From Roseibium algicola (lineage in GTDB: Bacteria; Pseudomonadota; Alphaproteobacteria; Rhizobiales; Stappiaceae): a stretch of 64,000 nucleotides of DNA. Position numbers and translations under genes: made by a program. Position 1 is the stretch's first letter. Each line of letters begins with the position of its first letter. Under the pieces are notes generated by a model. That model saw only the letters and a program-made list of their open reading frames with translations, made no database searches and was not told where the DNA came from. Below are positions 55,315-64,000 of this stretch, piece by piece. The stretch is taken from contig NZ_CP019630.1 of the NCBI RefSeq assembly GCF_001999245.1, forward strand, positions 4,307,001-4,371,000, in the 5' to 3' direction.

Positions 55315-56502
55315 TTACTCTGCCGCATCCGCACGAGCGCCGAAGTGCCGTGCAAGTTCGTCGGCGAGATCGGTTCTCTCCCAGCCGAAACCGCCGTCTT
55401 CTTCCGGTGCGCGGCCGAAGTGGCCGTAAGCAGCAGTGCGCGCGTAGATCGGCTTCGAAAGTCCGAGACGCTCGCGAATCCCCCGCGGTGTCAGACGCAC
55501 CATTTCGCGCAAGGTCTTGCCGAGAGCCACTTCATCCACCTTGCCGGTTCCCTGCGTGTCGACGTAAACGGCGACCGGCTCCGGCATGCCGATGGCATAG
55601 GCGAGTTGGATCAGGCATTTGTCGGCAAGGCCGGCAGCGACCACGTTCTTGGCGAGATAGCGCGAGGCATAGGCAGCCGACCGGTCGACCTTGGTCGGGT
55701 CCTTGCCGGAAAAGGCGCCGCCACCATGGGGAGCTGCACCGCCGTAGGTGTCGACGATGATCTTGCGACCCGTGAGGCCGGCATCGCCATCCGGTCCGCC
55801 AATCACGAAGCGGCCAGTCGGGTTGATGTAGATCCGGTTATCGGGAACGGTCCAGCCGACGGGCAAGGCATGCAGGATGAACGGCAACACCGCTTCGCGC
55901 ACTTCTTCCTGGCTGACATTTTCGCCGTGCTGAGTGGAAACGACCACGGCATCGATGCCGATCGGACGGCCGTTTTCATAGCGAAGCGTCACCTGGCTCT
56001 TGGAGTCCGGGCCAAGGCGCGGTTCGCGCCCGGATTTCCGGGCTTCGGCCATGGTGCGCAGGATCTTGTGCGACAACAGGATCGGCGCAGGCATCAGCTC
56101 CTCGGTCTCGTTGCAGGCATAGCCGAACATGATGCCCTGGTCGCCGGCCCCTTCCTCGCCCTTGTCGCCTTCATCGACGCCCATGGCGATGTCGGCCGAC
56201 TGACGGTGCAGGCGGTTGACCACTTCCAGCGTCTGCCAGTGGAAACCTTCCTGTTCATAGCCGATGTCGCGGACGGCTTCACGCACCAGGCTCTCGACCG
56301 TATCGAGGACCTGGTCGGGGCCACGAACTTCCCCCGCGATGGTGACGTGATTGGTGGTGGTCAGCGTTTCACAGGCAACGCGGGCGTCAGGGTCCTGTTC
56401 CAGGAAAGCGTCCAGAATGGTGTCGGATATCCGGTCGCAGACCTTGTCCGGGTGTCCCTCGGAAACGGATTCACTGGTGAATAGCCAGGATCTTTGCGTC
56501 AT
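55315..56502 (-). CDS. metK: S-adenosylmethionine synthetase
   Basis: A 395-residue MAT enzyme making SAM from methionine and ATP. Signatures: [36 protein letters not shown] and [19 protein letters not shown]. The start at 56502 follows AAGGAG and trims 48 upstream codons. It follows a glycine/sarcosine/dimethylglycine methyltransferase by 85 bp on the same strand, an arrangement that supplies SAM for betaine synthesis. A GC-rich hairpin (CCCGGGCG/CGCCCCGGG) lies in the gap, without the marks of a SAM riboswitch. Confidence 0.97.
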   Translation of the reverse strand: MTQRSWLFTSESVSEGHPDKVCDRISDTILDAFLEQDPDARVACETLTTTNHVTIAGEVRGPDQVLDTVESLVREAVRDIGYEQEGFHWQTLEVVNRLHRQSADIAMGVDEGDKGEEGAGDQGIMFGYACNETEELMPAPILLSHKILRTMAEARKSGREPRLGPDSKSQVTLRYENGRPIGIDAVVVSTQHGENVSQEEVREAVLPFILHALPVGWTVPDNRIYINPTGRFVIGGPDGDAGLTGRKIIVDTYGGAAPHGGGAFSGKDPTKVDRSAAYASRYLAKNVVAAGLADKCLIQLAYAIGMPEPVAVYVDTQGTGKVDEVALGKTLREMVRLTPRGIRERLGLSKPIYARTAAYGHFGRAPEEDGGFGWERTDLADELARHFGARADAAE

Positions 56503-56587
56503 TGCGCGCTCCTTGTCGTTTTGGAAAGGATAGTCCTGCCCGGGGCGGTGTATGGCGCCCGGGCCGGGAGATCGGGAAGGAAGGGGA

Positions 56588-58279
56588 TCAGACAGGCTTG
56601 CGGAACAGCTGGATGCCCCAGGCCAGCTGGCCGGCGTCCGCAGCATCGACCCAGTTCATGAGCCCAAGCGCCATCTTGTCGAGATAGTCGGCGGAAGCGC
56701 CTTCGTTGCGCAGCTTGTCGTAGTTGGCGAGAAGCTCCTCGCGTACCCGGAAATAGTGATTGCGCAGCTGCTGCGTCATGTCCCGCTGTTCGATTGTTTC
56801 AAAGCCCAGTGCTTCTGCCGTCTCGCGGTAGAAGCGCATCGACCCGAGGCTGTTGAGCTGCAGGCGGTCATAAACCGGCTGGAGAGCTTTCGGGTCGGCA
56901 TCATCGGCCTGCATCGGATCGGTGAAGATGAAATAGCCGCCCGGCTTCAGCACCCGGTGGACTTCCTGCAGTACCTTGTGGCGTTGGTCGGAGTGCAGGA
57001 TCGCATCCTGGCTCCAGACAATGTCGAAGCTTTCCGGCTGTTCCGGAATATCCTCGAAGACGCCGTGCTCGACGCGGATCCTGTCCTTGAAGCCCTGCTG
57101 GATGTTGCGGTGCCGGTTGGTGTCGTTCTGGACATCGGAAATGTTCAGGCAGACCGCGCTGCAGCCACTGGCCTTGACCAGCTTGCGCATCGCACCGCCA
57201 TAACCGGAGCCGATGTCGAGAACCTTGGCATCCGCACCCAGATTGGGCAGCATGCCGGCCATCTCGTCGATGGTGAGGTCCGACGCTTCGCGAATGTTGC
57301 TGGTGTCGTCGTAAAGGCCGATGTGAAGGTCCTGGCCGCCCCAGACAAGGCTGTAGAACGTGTCGGCGTCGTCACTGTCGTAGTAGCTTTCGGCAACTTC
57401 GCGGATATCCGTTTTGCCGTCTTCAGGGCGCGCGCCACCCCAGCGAACCAGGTGCAGGCTGGATTTTTCGGCAATGTGAATGAAGAAATCCGGATCGTTT
57501 TCCGCAAAGGTCTCCTGGAAGTCACCATAGGTGCGGACCCGCTCGAAGCCTGCCTCCGACAGGAGGCGGCGCATGTAGTTCTTGCGGATGGGGCACATGT
57601 TGAGCGTGTACTCGGCCCCATCGGGAAAGCTGTATTTGAAGCGGGCGAGGCCTTCGTCCATATGCACCGGTTCGGCCTTCACCTTCTTTCCGGCATAATA
57701 GTATTTGTGCTTGTTGGAATAGCCCTGATCTAGCATCGCATCGTAGTTGCGCTGATCGATGATCAGGATGCCGTCGTGTTTGAGCGCGGCATAGAATTCG
57801 GCAAGCGCCCGGCGGCGGTCCAGTTCGTCGTGCAAGTGGGTGAAGGAATTGCCGAGGCAGATGATGGCGTCGTATTTGCCCTGAATGTCCCGGTTCAGCC
57901 AACGCCAGTCAGCCTGTACCGTCTTCAGGATCATGCCGCGTTTCTGGCCGTTCTGGAACGCCTTTGCCAGCATGGCAGCGGAGCCGTCGGCCGAGGTCAC
58001 GTTAAAGCCTGCGCGGGTCAGCCGCACGGAGTGGAAGCCGGTTCCTGTTGCGACATCGAGCACGGTTTCCTTGCCGCGGGCGCGCAGCACGTCCATGAAG
58101 AACTGTCCCTCGCTGTCGGCGCGCGCGTCCCAGTCGATCAACTCGTCCCACTTTTCCACGAACGACATGATGTATTCGCCGCGGTAGAGATCCGTTTCCC
58201 GGTCTGCGATCGGATCCCGGCCGTAAGCCTGCTCGTCCAGTTGCAATTCGGCATTGGCGGACAGCTGTTGAGCCTGCAT
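56588..58279 (-). CDS. Fused glycine/sarcosine and dimethylglycine N-methyltransferase
   Basis: A 563-residue fusion. Residues about 1-265 are a glycine/sarcosine N-methyltransferase (SAM motif [32 protein letters not shown]); residues about 285-563 are a sarcosine/dimethylglycine N-methyltransferase (motif [16 protein letters not shown], then [19 protein letters not shown]). Together they convert glycine to glycine betaine with three SAM. In many organisms the parts are separate genes; a fused form is known from Actinopolyspora (from memory). The ATG at 58279 follows AAGGAG. metK follows directly. It serves as an osmolyte source independent of choline. Confidence 0.92.
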   Translation of the reverse strand: MQAQQLSANAELQLDEQAYGRDPIADRETDLYRGEYIMSFVEKWDELIDWDARADSEGQFFMDVLRARGKETVLDVATGTGFHSVRLTRAGFNVTSADGSAAMLAKAFQNGQKRGMILKTVQADWRWLNRDIQGKYDAIICLGNSFTHLHDELDRRRALAEFYAALKHDGILIIDQRNYDAMLDQGYSNKHKYYYAGKKVKAEPVHMDEGLARFKYSFPDGAEYTLNMCPIRKNYMRRLLSEAGFERVRTYGDFQETFAENDPDFFIHIAEKSSLHLVRWGGARPEDGKTDIREVAESYYDSDDADTFYSLVWGGQDLHIGLYDDTSNIREASDLTIDEMAGMLPNLGADAKVLDIGSGYGGAMRKLVKASGCSAVCLNISDVQNDTNRHRNIQQGFKDRIRVEHGVFEDIPEQPESFDIVWSQDAILHSDQRHKVLQEVHRVLKPGGYFIFTDPMQADDADPKALQPVYDRLQLNSLGSMRFYRETAEALGFETIEQRDMTQQLRNHYFRVREELLANYDKLRNEGASADYLDKMALGLMNWVDAADAGQLAWGIQLFRKPV

Positions 58280-58756
58280 GGATAGCGTCTCCTTTTTAAG
58301 GCGCGCGATGCCGCACGGAACAGGCCGCAGCGTGCACGCGCTCATGCACCGCCCGGAGGTCGGGCAGCGAGCGTCGGAATGGTTCTGTTACAAGCCCGGC
58401 GGGAGGTGCATAGGTGCACTGGGCGGAATTTAGCCGACCCTTTGCGCGAAGGGTCGAGTGCCGGACTTTTCAGGAAGGCGCACAAGGCAGCGAATGGGTG
58501 CTGCAGGTGCGGAAGATGGGCTGTTGGAAGCCCTGTACATCCGCTGGTGAAGCGGTGTGCGCCTTTCACTCATTGGGTGCCGGGACCTTAACAAACACCG
58601 GTTTCATTACAACAGCCGGTCTCGGAAAAATCGGGAATGAACCGAAAAGTGCTGATTAAGTCTTTGTAATTAAATAAATCTTTTTTTGTAAAACTTTTCT
58701 GACACATTCGTGGGCAGCACACTCCAGGCGTGCTGCCCACTGTTTTCCGGCTGGCT
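58280..58756. other. Leader and intergenic region before the betaine operon
   Basis: About 480 bp without a gene. Near the betaine gene is a hairpin CGACCCTT/AAAGGGTCG (around 58430-58455); further away (58600-58700) the sequence is AT-rich with poly-T and may hold the promoter. No SAM or SAH riboswitch pattern could be matched. No reading frame called. Confidence 0.5.
58710..58740. terminator. Hairpin after the enoyl-CoA hydratase gene
   Basis: GTGGGCAGCAC (58710-58720) pairs perfectly with GTGCTGCCCAC (58730-58740). It lies 16 bp past the stop codon at 58757 on the minus strand. The following minus-strand bases are not T-rich, so termination may depend on the stem alone. Confidence 0.6.
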
Positions 58757-59548
58757 TCATGCGCCCTGATAGTCCGGCATGCGCCGCTCGATCCATCCGG
58801 TGAGGCCCTCGTGAACGTCCCGCGTGGCTGCCATGCGTGCAAACTGCTCCTGTTCGATTTGCAGGCCTTCGGAAATGGTCGTGTTGAGCCCGCGCGTGAC
58901 GGCAGTCAGGATCCTGGAAGCAGCCAGCGGCGAGTGACGAAGGATGCGCTCTGCGAGGGCAAAGGCCGCCTCCAGTTCGCTGCCGTCGGTGACGACCTGG
59001 TTGACCAGTCCGAGCTCATGAGCTCTGTGCGCGGAAAAGCTGTCACCGGTGAGAAGCAGTTCCAGGGCCCGTTTGCGGCCTGCAAGGCGCGGCAGACGCT
59101 GCGTGCCGCCGAAGGTCGGCGGGATGCCGATATTGATCTCCGGTTTGGCAAAGAGTGCGCTTTCGCAGGCGACGGCAAGATGAACCGCTTCGGTGATCTC
59201 GCAACCGCCGCCGTAGGCCAGACCATTGACAGCGGCGATGACCGGCTTGGGAAAGTTTTCCAGGCGCGCAGTCATGCGCTGGCCCCGCTGGCAAAATTCG
59301 CGTACCGCGACGTCTATGCCCTCCGCGATGGTGCGCGAAAACTCGTGAATGTCTCCACCCGCCGAAAAGGCGCTCCTGCCTGCGCCGGTGATGACGACAG
59401 CACGAATGCCGTCGTCCGCTTCCAGTTCGTTCAGATGTGCCAGGATGAGGTCGTTCGTAGCGTAGTTGAGCGCGTTCAGCTTCTCGGGCCTGTTGAGGGT
59501 AAGCAGCGCAATGGGGCCGTGGCGGTCCAGAAGAACAGGGGCAGTCAT
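58757..59548 (-). CDS. Enoyl-CoA hydratase/isomerase family protein
   Basis: A 263-residue crotonase-fold protein. The oxyanion-hole parts are present: AFSAGGDIHEFSRTI and NGLAYGGGCEITEAVHLAVA with Glu residues in the GGGCEI-like region; GIPPTFGGTQRLPRLAGRKRA follows. It could hydrate an enoyl-CoA in fatty-acid or amino-acid breakdown. Start at 59548. It is divergent from a TetR gene, with an inverted repeat between them, so the pair is likely a regulated unit. No thiolase or dehydrogenase is adjacent. Confidence 0.9.
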   Translation of the reverse strand: MTAPVLLDRHGPIALLTLNRPEKLNALNYATNDLILAHLNELEADDGIRAVVITGAGRSAFSAGGDIHEFSRTIAEGIDVAVREFCQRGQRMTARLENFPKPVIAAVNGLAYGGGCEITEAVHLAVACESALFAKPEINIGIPPTFGGTQRLPRLAGRKRALELLLTGDSFSAHRAHELGLVNQVVTDGSELEAAFALAERILRHSPLAASRILTAVTRGLNTTISEGLQIEQEQFARMAATRDVHEGLTGWIERRMPDYQGA

Positions 59549-59603
59549 GGGCTTTGTCCTTGGTTGAAAGTCGATAGAAGGACGCTAGCGACGGCGCGCA
59601 TTG

Positions 59604-59629
59604 AAGTATATTCACTGATGAGTATACTT
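59604..59629. promoter_or_regulatory. TetR operator between enoyl-CoA hydratase and tetR
   Basis: AAGTATA (59604-59610) and TATACTT (59623-59629) are 7-bp inverted arms with 12 bp between. The right arm ends 5 bp before the tetR start codon, so the repressor would sit on or beside both starts. Confidence 0.7.
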
Positions 59630-59634
59630 GATTG

Positions 59635-60222
59635 ATGATCAAACCTGCCGAAACAGCCAGAGAGCGGATCCTGACCGCTGCCAACAAGCTCTTCTATGCG
59701 GAGGGAATCCGTGCCGTCAGTCTCGACACGATCGCGGAGAAGGCCGGTATCACCAAGAAGACGGTTTATTACCATTTCAAGAGCAAGGACGACCTGATCG
59801 AAGCTTATCTGGCGTCACGAGATCAGCCCAACCTCAATCAGTTCCGGAAGTGGTTTGGGGAAGCCGAAGGTGATCTGCCGGACAAGGTGGAGGCAATCTT
59901 CCGCCAGATAGCGCTTTCTGCAAGGCACCCGAAATGGAAAGGCTGCGGTTTCCTGCGAACGGCGGCTGAACTTGCCAATATGCCCGGGCATCCGGCGATG
60001 AAGGTTGGTGCCGGTCACAAGAAGAAATTCGAGGCATGGATGGCGGAAGAATTCGAGGCTGCAGGTGTCGGCGGAGCGCCGCACCTGGCCCGCCATATCG
60101 TGTTGCTTCTGGATGGCGCGTTTTCAACCATCCTGGTTCACCGCGATCCTGCTTATGCGGAAGCTGCAGGAGAGGCGGCGCGGGCACTGGTAGCATCGGC
60201 GATGCTCAATCAGGCAGGCTGA
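59635..60222 (+). CDS. TetR-family regulator
   Basis: A 195-residue TetR protein. The HTH lies in AVSLDTIAEKAGITKKTVYYHFKSKDDLIEAYL; the C-terminal domain has CGFLRTAAELANMPGHPAMK. The ATG at 59635 is directly after the operator half site, so the transcript is very short-leadered or leaderless. It is divergent from the enoyl-CoA hydratase gene and likely represses it and itself. The inducer may be an acyl-CoA, inferred from its neighbour. Confidence 0.88.
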   Translation: MIKPAETARERILTAANKLFYAEGIRAVSLDTIAEKAGITKKTVYYHFKSKDDLIEAYLASRDQPNLNQFRKWFGEAEGDLPDKVEAIFRQIALSARHPKWKGCGFLRTAAELANMPGHPAMKVGAGHKKKFEAWMAEEFEAAGVGGAPHLARHIVLLLDGAFSTILVHRDPAYAEAAGEAARALVASAMLNQAG

Positions 60223-60313
60223 CGATCAGTTCCGTCCCCATGAAAGCCTGGCTCCGCCAGTCTTGCTGGGGCACTGGGCTTTCACTCGATCTCTTGCCTT
60301 ACTGAGCCTCGGC

Positions 60314-61039
60314 CTAGAAGAACGCAGGATTGCGGGCGACGATCTGATCGACCTGCTGCAACGTGCCTGACAGATGTTCGCGGACAGCGGTTTCCGTGGC
60401 CGTTTCGTCACTTGCCTCGATACCAGCCAGGATGAGGCCGTGATATCGCAGGATGCTGGCGGGTTTACCGGGGTCGGGTAGGTTGAGATTGCGCAGCCGG
60501 TCGATATGGCCGGAGCGCGACGCTACGAGCTGACACAGGCTGGCAAGCCCGATCGCCTTGAACAGCGACAGGTGAAAGCGTTTGTCGAAGGTGGCAAAGA
60601 GGCCAAGATCGCCCTCGGCATGTGCCGTTTCCTGAAGCTTGAGGATCTGACGAGCAGGGGCGATGGAGGATTTGTCTTCCTGTCTGGCCAGGGTGCGTGT
60701 CACCTCCAGCTCCAGCGACAGGCGCAGAAACTGGGTTTCGCGGGCATGGTCGACGTTGATCTTGGAGACTTCGGTCTTGGATTGCGGATAGATGGTCAGC
60801 AACCCTTCTTCTTCTAGCTTCATCATCGCATCGCGCACAGGGGTCTGGCTGACGCCGTAATGGGTAGCTAGATCCGTCCGCGACAGGCTGAGCCCGGGCT
60901 TGAGGTCCAGCGAGATGATCCGCGCGCGCAGCGATTCCTGGATCTGCTGGCTGACGGAGATCCGCCGGATCCTTTCACCGCTGCCGGCGTCTGCCGCTCT
61001 GTTCGGGTCGTCCAGCAACCGAGCCAGTTCAACCGTCAT
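60314..61039 (-). CDS. GntR-family regulator (FCD type), next to a TRAP transporter
   Basis: A 241-residue GntR protein. Winged helix in DLATHYGVSQTPVRDAMMKL, EEEGLLTIYPQSKTEVSKIN; the C-terminal FCD ligand domain follows, containing FDKRFHLSLF and YHGLILAGIEASDE. The ATG at 61039 follows GAGAGGATC. It is divergent from the TRAP operon, and a near-perfect palindrome lies between the two starts, so it is the likely regulator. FCD proteins usually sense carboxylates, matching TRAP substrates. Confidence 0.88.
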   Translation of the reverse strand: MTVELARLLDDPNRAADAGSGERIRRISVSQQIQESLRARIISLDLKPGLSLSRTDLATHYGVSQTPVRDAMMKLEEEGLLTIYPQSKTEVSKINVDHARETQFLRLSLELEVTRTLARQEDKSSIAPARQILKLQETAHAEGDLGLFATFDKRFHLSLFKAIGLASLCQLVASRSGHIDRLRNLNLPDPGKPASILRYHGLILAGIEASDETATETAVREHLSGTLQQVDQIVARNPAFF

Positions 61040-61102
61040 CGCTGATCCTCTCATTCAAACGCACGATTCTTCTCGGGAGAAGATAGAACAGACTTGCAAG
61101 AA

Positions 61103-61124
61103 ATGCACTAATATATTAATGCAT
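61103..61124. promoter_or_regulatory. GntR operator between regulator and TRAP operon
   Basis: Twenty-two bases reading ATGCA-CTAATATATTAA-TGCAT; the two halves are complementary except at one base pair. It lies 48 bp before the dctP start and 63 bp before the GntR start. Its AT-rich symmetrical pattern fits FCD-type GntR sites. Confidence 0.7.
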
Positions 61125-61171
61125 CAGATGGCGGGAGGAGGAGCTCCCCGCGCAATCGAGTGGAGGACACC

Positions 61172-62194
61172 ATGAAATTCACCGCCGCTGCCCTGGCAGC
61201 TTCGGTCTCCGTCATCGCAACAATGGCGCAGGCAGAGACCTTCAGCATTCAGACCTCTTTCAATGCAGGGGACTTTTCGACCCAGTATCTGACGGAAACC
61301 TGGCTTCCGAAAATCAAGGAAATGACCGACGGCCGGGTCGAGATCCAGCTGACGCCGAACGGATCCGTGGTGCCGGCAAGAGAAACGCCTGATGCTGTTG
61401 CGGCCGGCGTTTTGGATGGCGACTTCACCTCCGTGAACTACTTTGCAGGCCGCGAGCCGGCCTACGCCATCATGGGCGACCTCATCTCCGGCTACGACAC
61501 GCCGCAGCAGATGATCGGTTTCTGCAAGGATGGCGGCGGCGAAGCCGTGATGCAGAAAGCAGCCGATGCCGTGACCGGGGGTGAAGTGCAGGTCGTTGCC
61601 TGCGGGCCCTATTCTCGCGAAGCATTGCCGGCCCGCGTACCGATCCGCACGTTCGAAGATCTGGAAGGCAAGAAGATCCGCTCTCCGGAAGGGCTTGCCG
61701 CCGCGGTCTTCCAGGCTGCCGGTGCGTCGCCGGTATCCATTCCTTTCTCCGAAGTCTATGGCGCTCTGGAAAAGGGCATTGTCGATGCAGCAGACGCCTC
61801 GGCCTACGTCAACAACGACGCGACCGGTCTGCATGACGTTGCCCCTTACCCGCTTTATCCCGGCATTCACTCCATGCCGTCGATGCAGTTCACCATCAAC
61901 AAGGCGAAGTGGGATGCCTTGAGCCCGGAAGACCAGAAAGCCCTGCGCGACTGGTGGTACGAAGCCATGTTCGCAATGGCGGCTGAAGTCGACAAGAAGG
62001 ACCAGGAACTGGCCGCACGAGATGGGGCTGGCGAGAAGATCGAAGTGATCAACTGGGCCCAGGAAGATCGCGACCAACTGCGCGAGATCGCCCGGAAGGA
62101 ATGGGAGAACTACGCCCAGAAGTCGGACCTTGCCAAGGAAGCGCTTGACGCGAACCTCTCCTACATGACCGAAATCGGTCTCTTCAAAAACTAG
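61172..62194 (+). CDS. TRAP transporter solute-binding protein (DctP type)
   Basis: A 340-residue periplasmic binding protein. The Sec signal peptide is MKFTAAALAASVSVIATMAQ with cleavage after AQA (residue 21). Mature features are WLPKIKEMTDGRVEIQLTPN, REALPARVPIRTFEDLEGKK, IRSPEGLAAAVFQAAGASPV and EVYGALEKGIVDAADASAYV, the family core including the arginine that grips a carboxylate. The ATG at 61172 follows GGAGGACA. It starts a dctP-dctQ-dctM unit, with an intercistronic hairpin after it. Substrate class: organic acid, inferred. Confidence 0.94.
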   Translation: MKFTAAALAASVSVIATMAQAETFSIQTSFNAGDFSTQYLTETWLPKIKEMTDGRVEIQLTPNGSVVPARETPDAVAAGVLDGDFTSVNYFAGREPAYAIMGDLISGYDTPQQMIGFCKDGGGEAVMQKAADAVTGGEVQVVACGPYSREALPARVPIRTFEDLEGKKIRSPEGLAAAVFQAAGASPVSIPFSEVYGALEKGIVDAADASAYVNNDATGLHDVAPYPLYPGIHSMPSMQFTINKAKWDALSPEDQKALRDWWYEAMFAMAAEVDKKDQELAARDGAGEKIEVINWAQEDRDQLREIARKEWENYAQKSDLAKEALDANLSYMTEIGLFKN

Positions 62195-62209
62195 GACCCG
62201 GCCAGTGAC

Positions 62210-62248
62210 GCGTGCCCTTGCTTTCCACCTGGCAAAGTGAGGGCACGC
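62210..62248 (+). promoter_or_regulatory. Intercistronic hairpin between dctP and dctQ
   Basis: GCGTGCCCT (62210-62218) pairs with AGGGCACGC (62240-62248), with inner pairing of CTTTCC and GGCAAAG. It probably stabilises or attenuates the transcript so that more binding protein than permease is made. Confidence 0.6.
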
Positions 62249-62351
62249 AGCTTTCTTGCCAAAGCTCCTGTGCGCGCACAGTCTCGATGACCTGGCCTTG
62301 TGCCCGGCCGGATTCACCTGTCCGCTTCAGGTCTGCATTCAGGGAGAGATG

Positions 62352-62873
62352 ATGAAACGCCTATTCGCGCGTTATGCCGATGTCATGGACAGTGTCAGTG
62401 TGTTCATCGGTCATGGTTGTTCCGTGCTGTTTTTCGCCTGTATCGCGGTTTCCGCGCTCGAGGTGGTGATGCGGTACGGGTTCGACAGCCCGACTGTCTG
62501 GTCGACCGAACTTGCCATGACGCTCTGTGCTTCGGCCTGGGTGCTTGCCGTTGGTTATGTCACCCAGCGGCATCGCCATATTTCCATCACCATGATCGAA
62601 ACGCTGGTCAGTCCACGGGTCTGGCGCGTAATGCGCCTGTTGCAGATGGTGATTGCGGCTGGCGCGGTACTTGTCCTGACCATGGCCCTGTGGGATCCGA
62701 TGCTGAAAGTTCTGAAGCGCACCGAGCACTCGGGAACCGCGCTGAACTCGATCCAGCCGACCTATCTCAAGATCCTGCTTGTTGCTGGTTGCGTTCTCTA
62801 CATCCTCCAGCTTGCCGCCAACATCATTCGCTGGTGCCAGCGCACCGAAGGGGAGATCGCCGGTGGGCATTGA
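62352..62873 (+). CDS. TRAP transporter small permease (DctQ type)
   Basis: A 173-residue membrane protein with four helices, the small TRAP subunit. Typical are SALEVVMRYGFDSPTVWSTE, LAVGYVTQRHRHISITMIET and the two later helices (VIAAGAVLVLTMALW, ILLVAGCVLYILQLAANII). The ATG at 62352 follows GGGAG; ATG 62349 is adjacent. The dctM gene starts at 62863, overlapping its end by 11 bases, so translation is coupled. Confidence 0.92.
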   Translation: MKRLFARYADVMDSVSVFIGHGCSVLFFACIAVSALEVVMRYGFDSPTVWSTELAMTLCASAWVLAVGYVTQRHRHISITMIETLVSPRVWRVMRLLQMVIAAGAVLVLTMALWDPMLKVLKRTEHSGTALNSIQPTYLKILLVAGCVLYILQLAANIIRWCQRTEGEIAGGH

Positions 62874-64000
62874 ACTCATTACCCTTCTGATCGTCGTCGC
62901 TCTGCTGGCGCTGATGGCGCTGGGCGTTCCGCTTGGCATCACCACACTGACGGTGTCTCTGGCAACGGCGATCCTCTATTTCGGCGAACGTGCCGGTTTC
63001 TTCATCGTTGCTGCCAATGTCGGCGAGGTCCTGCACAAGTACGAGCTGATCGCCGTTCCCTTCTTTGTCTTCATGGCGAACGTCCTCGAGCGATCGGGGA
63101 TCGCACAGTCACTGTTCGACAGCATGGCGATCCTGGGCGGGCGCTTCCGCGGTTCGGTCGCAGTACAGACTTGTGTCGTCGCGGTGGTGCTGGCGGCAAT
63201 GTCCGGCATCATGGGCGGCGAGATCGTCATGCTCGGCCTGATCGCGCTGCCGCAGATGCTGCGGCTCGGGTATGACCGCAAGCTGTCCATCGGCATCATC
63301 TGCGCTGCCGGTGCCTTGGCAACGCTGATCCCGCCCTCGGTCGTTCTGATCGTCTACGGTCTTGCGGCCCAGGTTTCGATCACCAAGCTCTTCGCCGCCT
63401 CCGCCGTGCCGGGGCTGATCCTCGCCAGCCTGTTCATCATCTACATCCTGATCCGGGTGCGCTTCAATCCGGCGCTGGCACCGATCTATGACATTCCCGA
63501 AACCGGTTTGCCGCTGTTCCAGCGCGTCAAGTACCTGAAAGGGGTTGTTCTGCCAGGGCTTCTGATCGGTGCCGTGCTCGGGGTCATTTATTCCGGCATT
63601 GCCACCGTCACGGAGGCCGCGGCTGTCGGAGCCGTGGGTGCTCTCGTGGTTGCTGCCGTCCGCAATGAGCTTTCGTGGAAGATGGCACGTGACGCCATGC
63701 GCCAGACGGTGCTGACGGTTGGGTCCATCATCTGGCTGGTGCTGGGGGCCGTCTCGCTGATCGGCATCTACAACCGGATCGGCGGCGGCGAATTCCTGCG
63801 CGGCCTGCTGACATCCCTTGATATCGCACCGATCCTGGTCATCGTCGTCATGATGCTGATCGTCATGGTACTCGGCACGTTCCTGGAATGGATCGCGATC
63901 ATCTTCATCACCGTACCGATCTTTGCACCGGTGGTGGTGGATCTCGGCTTTGATCCGGTCTGGTTCGGGGTGCTCTTTGCCATGAACATCCAGATCTACT
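62863..64000 (+). CDS. TRAP transporter large permease (DctM type), partial
   Basis: At least 379 codons are in the window and the gene runs past the right edge (no stop seen). The start is GTG at 62863 after AAGGGGAG. The translation begins MGIELITLLIVVALLALMA and shows family blocks such as SGIMGGEIVMLGLIALPQML, AAGALATLIPPSVVLIVYG and TEAAAVGAVGALVVAAVRN, which form the transport pathway. About nine hydrophobic segments are visible. It completes the dctPQM unit under the GntR regulator. Confidence 0.93.
   Translation, partial: MGIELITLLIVVALLALMALGVPLGITTLTVSLATAILYFGERAGFFIVAANVGEVLHKYELIAVPFFVFMANVLERSGIAQSLFDSMAILGGRFRGSVAVQTCVVAVVLAAMSGIMGGEIVMLGLIALPQMLRLGYDRKLSIGIICAAGALATLIPPSVVLIVYGLAAQVSITKLFAASAVPGLILASLFIIYILIRVRFNPALAPIYDIPETGLPLFQRVKYLKGVVLPGLLIGAVLGVIYSGIATVTEAAAVGAVGALVVAAVRNELSWKMARDAMRQTVLTVGSIIWLVLGAVSLIGIYNRIGGGEFLRGLLTSLDIAPILVIVVMMLIVMVLGTFLEWIAIIFITVPIFAPVVVDLGFDPVWFGVLFAMNIQIY

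Noticed and set aside
56503..56587. SAM riboswitch before metK
   Set aside because: Only a GC-rich hairpin is present; no pseudoknot or conserved core of the SAM-II or SAM/SAH classes could be matched.

Overview
The window looks like a chromosomal segment of a marine-type alphaproteobacterium of the order Hyphomicrobiales (Rhizobiales); gene content and order (lsrB-trxB-elm1, greA, carB and carA, yqeY-dnaG-rpoD, DUF930, DUF992 and DUF3775 proteins, TRAP and betaine genes) would suit Stappia/Labrenzia/Roseibium relatives. This placement is from memory of gene neighbourhoods, not from a search. The DNA is GC-rich with dense genes on both strands, apart from an AT-rich gap at about 34.7-35.4 kb. 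No rRNA, CRISPR array, transposase or phage structural gene was seen.

Layout. 0-3.7 kb: two palindromic repeats, a choline-sulfatase gene with a BetI-like operator, and a divergent peptide-type solute-binding protein. 3.7-7.5 kb: a TetR regulator, an AhpD-like protein and an unusual SRPBCC-DehI fusion, with the same operator before two of them, then a MerR/carboxymuconolactone-decarboxylase pair. 7.6-24.8 kb: chemoreceptor, small membrane proteins, a PAS protein, HxlR/metallo-beta-lactamase pair, aspartate aminotransferase, an atypical EF-G paralogue and msrP. 25.5-46.2 kb: housekeeping (lsrB, trxB, elm1, Lrp, greA, carB, carA, yqeY, dnaG, rpoD, DUF930) followed by an orphan PAAR protein and a partner with two chaperone-like domains. 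46.5-49.4 kb: two convergent MFS transporters. 49.6-52.0 kb: kptA, a slipin gene and two overlapping tRNA-like sequences, all on the minus strand. 52.4-55.3 kb: SnoaL-like protein, TetR and two SDR enzymes. 55.3-58.3 kb: metK preceded by a fused glycine/sarcosine/dimethylglycine methyltransferase, i.e. a glycine-betaine synthesis unit. 58.7-64 kb: enoyl-CoA hydratase with TetR, then a GntR regulator and a TRAP transporter that runs off the right edge.

Themes. Osmolyte metabolism appears twice: choline-O-sulfate breakdown at the left end and betaine synthesis with its own SAM supply near the right end. Several small regulons can be read directly because regulator genes sit beside clear palindromes. 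The most unusual part is 49.6-52.0 kb: two sequences that fold like tRNAs, both lacking U at position 33 of the anticodon loop, next to a slipin and an RNA 2'-phosphotransferase. This suggests an RNA-damage or RNA-repair locus with decoy or sensor tRNAs.

Limits. All calls come from reading motifs; no alignment or structure program was run. Start sites were chosen by ribosome-binding-site spacing and family length. Promoters and terminators are pattern calls.
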